The notes under the pieces: model-generated | What the model was told of the DNA's origin: nothing | The model's input: the letters and a program-made list of their open reading frames with translations, nothing else | Database searches by the model: none | Shown here: in pieces, positions 1 to 6,749 of the stretch | Layout of the letters: each line of letters starts with the position of its first letter | How positions within the stretch are numbered: position 1 is the stretch's first letter | Translations under genes and position numbers: made by a program | Origin: Bacteroidales bacterium | GTDB lineage: Bacteria > Bacteroidota > Bacteroidia > Bacteroidales > UBA932 | Reading direction: 5' to 3' | DNA length: 9,464 bases | Assembly: GCA_021443605.1 (NCBI GenBank) | Contig: JABUTQ010000053.1 | Location: forward strand, 1-9,464

Positions 1-113
1 TGTTCTAGGAGATCCTTCGCTTCGCTCAGGATGACGAAATGTTCGGGGAGTTCCTTCGCTCAGCTCAGGATGACGAAATGTTCGGGGAGTTCCTTCGCTT
101 CGCTCAGGATGAC
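1..113. repeat. 39-bp tandem repeat, in frame within the helicase C-terminal coding region
   Basis: Two full 39-bp units (12-50, 51-89) are followed by a 24-base partial unit (90-113) and preceded by an 11-base unit end (1-11), so the array continues past the left edge. On the plus strand each unit has a CCTTCGCT...CTCAGGATGAC core and a GAAATGTTCGGGGAG spacer. Units differ at a few bases: CAG for TCG at 61-63, GATCC for TTCC at the start of the first, TA for GG at 6-7. On the minus strand a unit encodes 13 codons, HPERSEGTPRTFR, so copy number can change without a frameshift. From memory, such CCTGAGCGAAGCGAAGG-type sequences are common dispersed repeats in bacterial genomes, including Bacteroidota, mostly between genes. 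No transposase is visible. Confidence 0.9.
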
Positions 114-2121
114 TGAAAGCGCCCTCGATATACTGCGGATCTATCTCTCGGACGAAACGGCTCACGGCATTGCTCTCCGTCTTGCCCCACCTCATCCTAT
201 GCTTTGCAAATGAAAGAGTTACGCTCTTCATAGCCCTCGTGATAGCCACATAGAAAAGCCTCCTTTCTTCTTCCAATTCCGAAGGCCTTATGTCATTCTG
301 GTTGGGAAACAGATTCTCCTCCATCCCCACTACATACACATGCGGAAACTCCAACCCCTTGGAGGTATGTATCGTCATAAGGGCGATTTTGTTTTCCGAC
401 TCTTCGTCCGACACGTCAACCTCAGACTGGAGAGTGATGTTCTGAACATAATCGTTAAGTGTAACCACCACATCTTCCGGCAAATAGGCCTCCTCATCGG
501 AGAGTCTTCGCTCGGTTTCGGTTTCACAAAAAGTCTTGATGCCGTTCATCAGAGACTCCACGTTCTCCATCCGCCCTTTCCCCTCAATTGAGGTGTCACT
601 CAGCATATATGTCCAATAGCCGGAGTTATTCAAAATTTTAGTCGCCATTTCAAAGGCGTCGGTCTTCTCGCACTCCCTGTTGCACTCTTCAATGATATGG
701 ACGAAATCGCGAAGGCGGCCTACAACCGCACCCTTCAAATCAAATTTTGCAAGTTCCTCATCTTTAAGGAGGACGGCATCGAGCAGAGAGATGTTGTGGG
801 CAGCAGCCACATCTGCAAGCCTGGCAAGGGTAGTATCCCCTATTTTTCTTGCCGGCACATTCACTACCCTCCTGAATGCTTCATTATCCAAAGGATTGAT
901 ACACAGGCGAAAATATGAAATCATATCCTTAATTTCGGCCCTTTCGAAGAATGATAGTCCGGCATAAATGCGGTATGGCAGATTTCGCTTGCGGAGCGCC
1001 TCTTCCATAATGCGCGACTGGGCATTTGTCCTATAAAGGATAGCGAAATCCTTGTATGCAGATTTGTCTGAGTATATCCGTTCGATAATCGATGCAGCAA
1101 CCATATATCCCTCTTCCTGGTCTGTAAAAGCATTGACAAGACGAATCTTTTCCCCTTTATCTCCGGTAGAGAAACATGTCTTTTGCAGTCTGTCTATATT
1201 ATGGGAAATCAAGCTGTTAGCTGCATTCACTATCACTTGCGAAGACCTGTAATTCTGCTGTAGTCTGAATATGTGGGCTTTTGGAAACACTTTGGAAAAC
1301 TCGAGGATGTTCTGGATTCTCGCACCGCGGAATCCGTAGATGCTCTGCGAGTCGTCGCCCACGACCGTAAGGTTTCCGTGCGGAGCCGCCAGTTTGATTA
1401 ATATCCTCATCTGGGCGAAGTTGGTATCCTGATACTCATCCACAAGGATATATTTGAACTTGGAACTGATTTCCGCAAGGGCATCGGGAAAATCCCTGAA
1501 AAGGATATTCGTATTGAGAAGCAGGTCATCGAAATCCATCGCGCCGGCGGTCTTGCATTTCCTGCTGTACAAATCGTATATATCCACAATCCGCCCCAAT
1601 CTCGACTGCTGGTCCTCTACAACGCAATTACTTGCACGATAAGCATTTACAGTCATAAGCCCGTTTTTTGCCGCAGAGATTCTCCCAAGCACGGTATTGG
1701 GCTTGTATATCTTGTCATCCAATTCAAGCTCCTTGATGCATTGTTTTATCACATTCTTGGAATCGGTGGTGTCATAGATTGTAAACTGCGTGGGATAACC
1801 GAGCTTGTCTGCATAGAGTCTGAGAAATTTCGCAAACATTGAGTGAAAAGTTCCCATCTTGATGTAGCGAGCCTTCTCCTCCCCCACCATCCGGGCTATC
1901 CTCTCCTTCATTTCTGAGGCTGCTTTCTTGGTGAAAGTCAGCGCCAAAACCTCCCACGGAGCGCATCCCGTTTCGATTATCATCGCTATCTTGCAAGTCA
2001 GTACCCTGGTCTTCCCGCTCCCCGCTCCGGCAAGAATCAACGAGGCTCCGTTGATACAACTGACAGCCGCTTGCTGTTCGTCGTTGAGAGCCGCAATAAT
2101 ATTACAATTTTCCTGTATCAT
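1..2121 (-). CDS. uvrD: UvrD/PcrA-type ATP-dependent DNA helicase (3' end beyond window)
   Basis: This is a superfamily 1A 3'-5' DNA helicase acting in the cytoplasm in nucleotide-excision and mismatch repair and in removing stalled RNA polymerase or recombinases. The frame is open from ATG at 2121 to the left edge: 707 codons and no stop. All motifs are visible: Q motif NDEQQAAV (13-20), Walker A AGAGSGKT (31-38), Ia TFTKKA (62-67), Ib GTFHSMF (90-96), Walker B VDEYQDTN (227-234), III GDDSQSIYGFRGA (255-267), IV QNYRSS (289-294), V TIHTSKGLEF (583-592) and VI EEERRLFYVAITRA (617-630). The conserved core ends near SRFVREIDPQYIEG (654-667). Residues from about 671 on come from a tandem repeat (HPERSEGTPRTFR units). 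Family members usually continue through a linker to a small C-terminal domain; whether that exists here cannot be seen. There is no Shine-Dalgarno sequence, only an A/T-rich leader. It is divergent from nqrA. Rep is a less likely alternative; UvrD and PcrA cannot be told apart here. Confidence 0.95.
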   Translation of the reverse strand, partial: MIQENCNIIAALNDEQQAAVSCINGASLILAGAGSGKTRVLTCKIAMIIETGCAPWEVLALTFTKKAASEMKERIARMVGEEKARYIKMGTFHSMFAKFLRLYADKLGYPTQFTIYDTTDSKNVIKQCIKELELDDKIYKPNTVLGRISAAKNGLMTVNAYRASNCVVEDQQSRLGRIVDIYDLYSRKCKTAGAMDFDDLLLNTNILFRDFPDALAEISSKFKYILVDEYQDTNFAQMRILIKLAAPHGNLTVVGDDSQSIYGFRGARIQNILEFSKVFPKAHIFRLQQNYRSSQVIVNAANSLISHNIDRLQKTCFSTGDKGEKIRLVNAFTDQEEGYMVAASIIERIYSDKSAYKDFAILYRTNAQSRIMEEALRKRNLPYRIYAGLSFFERAEIKDMISYFRLCINPLDNEAFRRVVNVPARKIGDTTLARLADVAAAHNISLLDAVLLKDEELAKFDLKGAVVGRLRDFVHIIEECNRECEKTDAFEMATKILNNSGYWTYMLSDTSIEGKGRMENVESLMNGIKTFCETETERRLSDEEAYLPEDVVVTLNDYVQNITLQSEVDVSDEESENKIALMTIHTSKGLEFPHVYVVGMEENLFPNQNDIRPSELEEERRLFYVAITRAMKSVTLSFAKHRMRWGKTESNAVSRFVREIDPQYIEGAFSHPERSEGTPRTFRHPELSEGTPRTFRHPERSEGSPRT

Positions 2122-2148
2122 AATCGGCGAAGTTATATTTTTTATACC

Positions 2149-2156
2149 TATATTTG
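2149..2156 (+). promoter_or_regulatory. Predicted nqr operon promoter (-7 box TATATTTG)
   Basis: TATATTTG fits the Bacteroidota primary-sigma -7 consensus TAnnTTTG exactly. A start of transcription some 6-7 bases downstream would give an A/T-rich leader of about 48 bases before the nqrA ATG at 2211, with no Shine-Dalgarno sequence, as is usual in this phylum. The -33 element is poor: no TTTG lies 19-21 bases upstream, only TCGG at 2124-2127, inside the first codons or leader of the divergent helicase gene. Confidence 0.6.
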
Positions 2157-2164
2157 CAAATTAA
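2157..2164 (-). promoter_or_regulatory. Possible helicase gene promoter (-7 box TTAATTTG)
   Basis: Read on the minus strand, 2164-2157 is TTAATTTG, one mismatch from TAnnTTTG. It would start transcription near 2150 and give a leader of roughly 28 bases before the ATG at 2121. No -33 TTTG lies at the right distance, so this is tentative. It directly abuts the plus-strand nqr box, the two sharing the palindrome TTTGCAAA (2153-2160). Confidence 0.3.
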
Positions 2165-2210
2165 CTTAAAATTAAAATTCAACTATTTTATATTTAAATA
2201 ATTACTAATA

Positions 2211-3572
2211 ATGTCAGAACACATTAGATTAAAAAGGGGGCTCAATATTCCCATTTCAGGTGAGGCCTCCCAAAAAATCACAAAGACTGTAGTCTCTGAC
2301 GTTATTGCCATTAAACCAACTGATTTCAAAGCACTTACACCCAAACTTACAGTCAAGGAAGGGGAAGAAGTGAAAGCAGGTCAGCCGTTGTTTGTTGACA
2401 AGAAACGTCCCGAGATTCGTTTTTGTTCTCCGGTGAGCGGAGTGGTGAGCGAAATTGTCCGCGGCGACAGGCGCAAGCTCTTGGAAGTCCGCGTGAAAGC
2501 TGACGCAGAAACCGGCTACGTCAATTTTGCCGCCTCTAAATTCCAGCAGCTTAAAAAGGGAGAAATCACTGCGCAGATGCTCGAAAGAGGGCTTTGGCCG
2601 CTAATCAAGCAACGCCCCTACGGTATCATTGCAAATCCCGAAGACACTCCGAAGGCCATCTTCATTTCCGGGATGAACACCGCCCCTCTCGCTGCAGATT
2701 GGAACTTCGTGCTCCAAAATGAATTCAGCAACTTGCAGACAGGCATTGAGGTGCTCTCAAAACTTACAAACGGAGGTATCCACCTGAGCCTTGCAACAAA
2801 AGGCTTTGCAAGCGGAGAACTTCACAGACTCAACGGAGTCATCCTCCACTCTTTTGAAGGCAAGCATCCCGCCGGCAACGTAGGAATCCAAATCAACAGC
2901 ATCAGCCCCATCAACAAAGGGGAGATTGTATGGACAGTGGATCCACTCTCTCTTGCAATCATCGGCAGGTCTTTCAACAAAAACATCTACGATGCGTCCC
3001 GCATTGTGGCTGTTACAGGCCCCAAAGCCGTTAATCCCTCTTATGTCAAGACCATCCAGGGGGTTTGCATGTCTTCTCTCAAGGAGTATTTCGGCACATC
3101 CAAACTCGGCATCCGCGTTGTCAGCGGCAATGTCCTCACAGGCACCAACATCGGCGAAAACGGATTCCTCGGGTTCTATGACAATCAGGTGACAGTTCTC
3201 GAAGAAGGAAATTACTCTGAGATGTTTGGATGGTGCAAACCGTTCCGTCTCAAGAAGTTCAGTTTCTCACACTCTTATTGGAGCTGGCTCGGTTGCGGCA
3301 AGAAGAAATACAATATGGATACAAACCTCAACGGCGGAGTTCGCGCGTTCGTAGTTTCAGACGTCTATGGGAAAGTACTTCCTATGGACATCTATCCCGT
3401 ATATCTTTTCAAGGCCTGCCTTGCAAAGGATATTGAAAAAATGGAAAATCTCGGAATATACGAAGTCATTGAAGAGGATGTCGCCCTGTGCGAATATGTA
3501 TGCCCTTCAAAGATTGAAATCCAGAAGATTATCTCCGACGGTATCGATTTGATGTTAAAAGAAATGGCGTAA
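2211..3572 (+). CDS. nqrA: Na+-translocating NADH:quinone reductase subunit A
   Basis: NqrA is the cytoplasm-facing subunit of Na+-NQR, without a redox cofactor of its own and implicated in quinone binding. The 453 residues are close to the roughly 446-450 usual for the family. The N-terminus has the family pattern IRLKRGLNIPI (5-15), followed by a biotinyl-lipoyl-like barrel segment VKEGEEVKAGQPLF (48-61) and SPVSGVV (73-79). The C-terminus carries ALCEYVCPSK (425-434), the paired-cysteine pattern common in NqrA tails and reminiscent of RnfC. No transmembrane segment is seen. It is the first gene of the operon, behind a promoter at 2149 and a leader without Shine-Dalgarno sequence; the ATG at 2211 is the only sensible start. 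It stops 2 bases before nqrB. Confidence 0.96.
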   Translation: MSEHIRLKRGLNIPISGEASQKITKTVVSDVIAIKPTDFKALTPKLTVKEGEEVKAGQPLFVDKKRPEIRFCSPVSGVVSEIVRGDRRKLLEVRVKADAETGYVNFAASKFQQLKKGEITAQMLERGLWPLIKQRPYGIIANPEDTPKAIFISGMNTAPLAADWNFVLQNEFSNLQTGIEVLSKLTNGGIHLSLATKGFASGELHRLNGVILHSFEGKHPAGNVGIQINSISPINKGEIVWTVDPLSLAIIGRSFNKNIYDASRIVAVTGPKAVNPSYVKTIQGVCMSSLKEYFGTSKLGIRVVSGNVLTGTNIGENGFLGFYDNQVTVLEEGNYSEMFGWCKPFRLKKFSFSHSYWSWLGCGKKKYNMDTNLNGGVRAFVVSDVYGKVLPMDIYPVYLFKACLAKDIEKMENLGIYEVIEEDVALCEYVCPSKIEIQKIISDGIDLMLKEMA

Positions 3573-3574
3573 TT

Positions 3575-4693
3575 ATGGGACTGAGAAAACTTTTTGACAA
3601 TATGAAGCCTTCCTTTGAGAAAGGGGGGAAATTCAGCGCACTCGGATCTTTCTTCGAGGCGGTAGAGTCGTTTGTCTTTGTTCCCAAGACCGTGACAAAA
3701 TGCGGTACTCACGTCAAAGACAGCATAGACCTCAAGAGGACAATGACTTGTGTGATGATTGCGGTTATCCCGGCCATCCTCTTTGGAATGTACAATATCG
3801 GTTATCAGACCAGCCTGCACGGCAACCTCGGTTGGGGATTTTGGCAGATGGTTTGGTTCGGCTTCCTCAAGATACTCCCGATGTATCTTGTTTCCTACAT
3901 TGTAGGTTTGTTCTTCGAGGTGCTTTTTGCACAGATTCGCGGAGAAGAGGTGAACGAAGGTTACTTCGTGACAGGTCTCCTCATTCCGCTCATTATGCCG
4001 GTCAACACTCCGCTTTGGATGCTCGCTCTCGCAGTTGCATTTGCGGTAGTGATTGGTAAAGAGGTGTTTGGCGGCACCGGAATGAATATCTGGAACCCCG
4101 CACTCCTTGCCCGTGCATTTATGTTCTTCGCTTACCCTAAGCAGATGAGCGGTGACTCGGTTTGGGTAGCGGCTCCATTCGGCGCCACTTCAGTCGATGC
4201 ATATTCGGGAGCTACCCCGCTCTCACAGATGGCTGTCGGCAACATCAACTACTCCGTTGCAGATATGTTCTTCGGATTCATCCCCGGATCTATCGGTGAG
4301 ACATCCACTCTTGCCATCCTCATCGGTGCGGTAATCCTTATCTGGACCGGTGTCGGAAGCTGGAAGATTATGCTCAGCTGCGTGGCCGGCGGATTGCTCG
4401 TCGGGCTTCTCGGCGATGTTCCTTGCTGGTATCAACTTATCATCGGCGGCTTTGCGTTCGGATGCGTATTTATGGCAACCGACCCTGTAACGAGCTGTCA
4501 GACAGAGAGCGGCAAATGGATTTATGGATTCCTGATTGGTGCATTTGCAGTTTGCCTGCGTCTTTTCAACCCGGGTTATCCGGAGGGAATGATGCTCTCA
4601 ATCCTGCTTATGAACACGTTTGCACCTCTGATTGACCACATCGTTGTCAACCGCAATATCAAAAAACGCCTCAAAAGGGCACAGAAAGTATAG
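3575..4693 (+). CDS. nqrB: Na+-translocating NADH:quinone reductase subunit B
   Basis: NqrB is the large membrane subunit carrying a covalent FMN and a riboflavin and forming much of the Na+ and quinone path. The 372 residues are mostly hydrophobic helices after a soluble N-terminus that includes VTKCGTHVKDSIDLKR (40-55), a family signature. The flavinylation motif SGAT lies at 211-214, making Thr214 the expected phosphoester acceptor for ApbE. Other conserved stretches are GGTGMNIWNPALLAR (166-180) and FMATDPVTS (299-307). It is shorter than the about 410-residue Vibrio protein. The ATG follows the nqrA stop after two bases (TAATTATG) with no Shine-Dalgarno sequence, suggesting translational coupling to nqrA. 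Confidence 0.96.
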   Translation: MGLRKLFDNMKPSFEKGGKFSALGSFFEAVESFVFVPKTVTKCGTHVKDSIDLKRTMTCVMIAVIPAILFGMYNIGYQTSLHGNLGWGFWQMVWFGFLKILPMYLVSYIVGLFFEVLFAQIRGEEVNEGYFVTGLLIPLIMPVNTPLWMLALAVAFAVVIGKEVFGGTGMNIWNPALLARAFMFFAYPKQMSGDSVWVAAPFGATSVDAYSGATPLSQMAVGNINYSVADMFFGFIPGSIGETSTLAILIGAVILIWTGVGSWKIMLSCVAGGLLVGLLGDVPCWYQLIIGGFAFGCVFMATDPVTSCQTESGKWIYGFLIGAFAVCLRLFNPGYPEGMMLSILLMNTFAPLIDHIVVNRNIKKRLKRAQKV

Positions 4694-4697
4694 GAGG
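4692..4697 (+). promoter_or_regulatory. Shine-Dalgarno AGGAGG of nqrC, overlapping the nqrB stop codon
   Basis: The sequence TAGGAGG merges the nqrB stop TAG (4691-4693) with a full AGGAGG, 5 bases before the nqrC ATG at 4703. This is unusual because Bacteroidota initiate mostly without Shine-Dalgarno pairing. Confidence 0.85.
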
Positions 4698-4702
4698 GCG
4701 TT

Positions 4703-5485
4703 ATGAATACAAACAGCAATACCTACACTGTAATATACACCACGGTACTCGTCGTATTTGTCGCAGCAGTTTTGGCTATCGTTTCCACGGTGCTCAAGCC
4801 CAAACAGAATGCGAACATCGAGCTTGAGCAGATGAAGACCATTATGCTCGCTGCCAATGTGGGAGAGGTCAACGGAGAGCCCGACAAGTCAGCAGACTTC
4901 AAATCTCTCTTTGAATCTCATATCATCAAGACTTATGTAATTGACAATCAGGGAAAAGCTTCAGACGAAGCCACTTCAGGATTCAAAGAGTCCGTTGCTT
5001 TCAAGACCAATCTCAAGGCACAATTTTCTGCTTTAAAGAATGGTGGAGCCGTAAAACTTCCCGTATATGTATGCCGCTTGGACAATGGTCAAATCGTAAA
5101 GATTCTCCCTTGCTACGGCGTAGGTCTCTGGGGTGACATCTGGGGATACATCGCGGTTAAAGCCGATGGTCAAACCATTGAAGGCGCAGTGTTTGCACAC
5201 GCAAGCGAGACCCCCGGTCTCGGCGGTGAAATAGCTATGCCTTGGTTCTACAACCAGTTCGACAACAAGACTTTGAACGTTGGCGGGCAGTTTGCATCGG
5301 TGAAAATCGTCAAAGGCGGTGCCAACGGCAATCCCAACGGCGTTGATGCCATCAGCGGTGCCACAATCACTTCGCGCGCCCTCGAAACTGCCATCGCCCA
5401 GTGGATGGACGTTTATGCAGCAGACCTGAAGGCAGATGCGGCAAAGAAACCGGCACAAGAAACAGAAACTTCTAATGCAGAATAA
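4703..5485 (+). CDS. nqrC: Na+-translocating NADH:quinone reductase subunit C
   Basis: NqrC is anchored by one N-terminal helix and exposes an FMN-binding domain on the periplasmic side, passing electrons to NqrB. The 260-residue protein has one hydrophobic anchor at about 9-30 and a soluble FMN-binding domain. GLWGDIWGYI (141-150) and ASETPGLGGEI (167-177) are typical of the NqrC/RnfG family, and SGATITSRALE (218-228) contains the flavinylation motif with Thr221 as expected acceptor. The tail after about 240 is charged, rich in Lys, Ala and Glu, and probably flexible. The ATG is supported by the AGGAGG at 4692. The gene ends one base before the nqrD start (TAAGATG). Confidence 0.96.
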   Translation: MNTNSNTYTVIYTTVLVVFVAAVLAIVSTVLKPKQNANIELEQMKTIMLAANVGEVNGEPDKSADFKSLFESHIIKTYVIDNQGKASDEATSGFKESVAFKTNLKAQFSALKNGGAVKLPVYVCRLDNGQIVKILPCYGVGLWGDIWGYIAVKADGQTIEGAVFAHASETPGLGGEIAMPWFYNQFDNKTLNVGGQFASVKIVKGGANGNPNGVDAISGATITSRALETAIAQWMDVYAADLKADAAKKPAQETETSNAE

Positions 5486-5486
5486 G

Positions 5487-6107
5487 ATGAATAAAGATAT
5501 CTACAAAAATCCGTTTTTTAAAAGCAATCCAATCACGGTATTGGTGCTTGGTATCTGCTCATCTTTGGCAGTTACCGTACAGCTTAAAGGGGCTTGCGTG
5601 ATGGCATTGTCCGTTACACTCGTTACAGCCTTTTCAAGCCTTTTCATCTCAATGATGAGAAACACTATTCCAAACCGCGTCCGCATCATCGTGCAACTCG
5701 TGGTTGTGGCAATGTTCGTAATCCTCATAGACCAATTCCTCAAGGCATTTTCTTACGACACCAGCAAGATGCTTTCGGTATATATCGGTCTTATCATCAC
5801 CAATTGTATCATTATGGGACGCATCGAGGCTTTCGCCCTCGGCAACAAGCCGTGGCCATCTTTCGTTGACGGTGCCTGCAACGGTCTCGGATATGGTATG
5901 ATTCTGATTGTCGTGGCATTTGTACGCGAACTCTTGGGAAGCGGCACCCTCTTCGGTTTCCAGGTGATACCTCATAGCTGGTATATTCAAAATGGTGGAT
6001 GGTACTCGAACAACGGTTTGATGATTCTCCCTCCTATGGCACTCATCCTTTTGGGTTGTGTCATCTGGATTCAGAGAGCCATCCAGAAAGATTTACAGGA
6101 AAACTAA
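5487..6107 (+). CDS. nqrD: Na+-translocating NADH:quinone reductase subunit D
   Basis: NqrD is a polytopic membrane subunit that, with NqrE, holds an iron-sulfur centre inside the membrane. From ATG 5487 it is 206 residues, matching the about 210 usual. Conserved features include NPFFKSNPI (8-16), Cys24 in LGICSSLAV and Cys107 in ITNCIIMGR, corresponding to the two conserved NqrD cysteines that ligate the centre. Hydrophobic helices fill most of the rest. The frame is open back to 5436 with ATGs at 5436 and 5475, but those starts would add a polar basic stretch (RQRNRHKKQK) foreign to the family and overlap nqrC; 5487 lies one base after the nqrC stop. There is no clear Shine-Dalgarno sequence, so coupling to nqrC is likely. 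Confidence 0.95.
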   Translation: MNKDIYKNPFFKSNPITVLVLGICSSLAVTVQLKGACVMALSVTLVTAFSSLFISMMRNTIPNRVRIIVQLVVVAMFVILIDQFLKAFSYDTSKMLSVYIGLIITNCIIMGRIEAFALGNKPWPSFVDGACNGLGYGMILIVVAFVRELLGSGTLFGFQVIPHSWYIQNGGWYSNNGLMILPPMALILLGCVIWIQRAIQKDLQEN

Positions 6108-6110
6108 TGG

Positions 6111-6117
6111 GGAGGAG
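6111..6117 (+). promoter_or_regulatory. Shine-Dalgarno GGAGGAG of nqrE
   Basis: GGAGGAG lies in the 15-base gap between the nqrD stop (6105-6107) and the nqrE ATG at 6123, 5 bases from the start. It is the second of three strong purine-rich ribosome-binding sites in the operon. Confidence 0.8.
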
Positions 6118-6122
6118 TTGAT

Positions 6123-6737
6123 ATGGAATATTTGAATCTATTCATAAAATCGATTTTCATCGACAATATGGTGTTCGCATTCTTCCTTGGAATGTGCTCT
6201 TTCCTTGCCGTTTCAAAGAATGTGAAGACCGCATCAGGGCTTGGACTTGCAGTAATCTTCGTCCTCGCCGTTACTCTTCCGCTCAACTACGTGCTTTACG
6301 AGTATATCCTTAAAGCTGGTGCATTGACTTGGCTTTCACCCGATTACGCTTCAGTTGACTTGAGCTTCCTTGCATATATCGTGTTTATTGCCACCATCGC
6401 TGCCCTCGTGCAGATTGTGGAGATGGTTGTGGAGAAATTCTCTCCGAGCCTCTACTCTTCACTCGGTATCTTCCTCCCTCTTATCGCCGTAAACTGCGCC
6501 ATCCTCGGTGGATCGCTCTTTATGCAGCAAAGAGGATATGCAAGCCTCGGCCACGCATTCACTTTCGGTCTCGGCAGTGGTATCGGCTGGTTCCTCGCAA
6601 TCGTGGCAATGGCCGCCATCCGCGAAAAGCTCGCTTACAGCAACGTTCCCAAGCCCCTCAAAGGTCTCGGACTTTCATTCATAATCACCGGCCTCATGGG
6701 TATAGCATTCATGAGCTTTATGGGCATTCAACTATAG
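6123..6737 (+). CDS. nqrE: Na+-translocating NADH:quinone reductase subunit E
   Basis: NqrE is the inverted-topology partner of NqrD and shares its intramembrane iron-sulfur centre. The 204 residues are close to the family size of about 198-202. The N-terminus MEYLNLFIKSIFIDNM is characteristic. Cys25 in GMCSFLAVSK and Cys125 in AVNCAILGGSLFM are the conserved pair expected to ligate the cluster with those of NqrD. EMVVEKFSPSLYSSLGIFLPL (100-120) is the conserved central segment and AAIREKL (164-170) the conserved charged loop. The homologous RnfA is excluded by the ABCDEF gene order. The start is supported by GGAGGAG at 6111. Confidence 0.96.
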   Translation: MEYLNLFIKSIFIDNMVFAFFLGMCSFLAVSKNVKTASGLGLAVIFVLAVTLPLNYVLYEYILKAGALTWLSPDYASVDLSFLAYIVFIATIAALVQIVEMVVEKFSPSLYSSLGIFLPLIAVNCAILGGSLFMQQRGYASLGHAFTFGLGSGIGWFLAIVAMAAIREKLAYSNVPKPLKGLGLSFIITGLMGIAFMSFMGIQL

Positions 6738-6741
6738 GAGG
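6736..6741 (+). promoter_or_regulatory. Shine-Dalgarno AGGAGG of nqrF, overlapping the nqrE stop codon
   Basis: As before nqrC, TAGGAGG merges the stop TAG of the preceding gene (6735-6737) with AGGAGG. The distance is 2 bases to the first ATG (6744) and 8 to the second (6750), so it favours 6750 as the nqrF start. Confidence 0.8.
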
Positions 6742-6749
6742 ATATGGAT

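Noticed and set aside
1..113. CRISPR array
   Set aside because: The 39-bp units are direct tandem copies with no unique spacers between them, and no cas gene is nearby.
31..213. Plus-strand open frame of 60 codons over the repeat array
   Set aside because: It is antisense to the helicase frame, is itself repeat translation (MTKCSGSSFA units), and has no start signal or family character.
3392..3820. 142-codon minus-strand frame
   Set aside because: It lies opposite nqrA and nqrB, whose conserved sequence explains the region; it is a codon-structure shadow without recognisable features.
5033..5458. 141-codon minus-strand frame
   Set aside because: It lies opposite the FMN-binding domain of nqrC and is explained as a shadow of that gene.
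5436..5486. Longer nqrD start at 5436 or 5475
   Set aside because: The added residues are polar and basic, absent from the family and overlap nqrC; 5487 gives the usual length and sits just after the nqrC stop.
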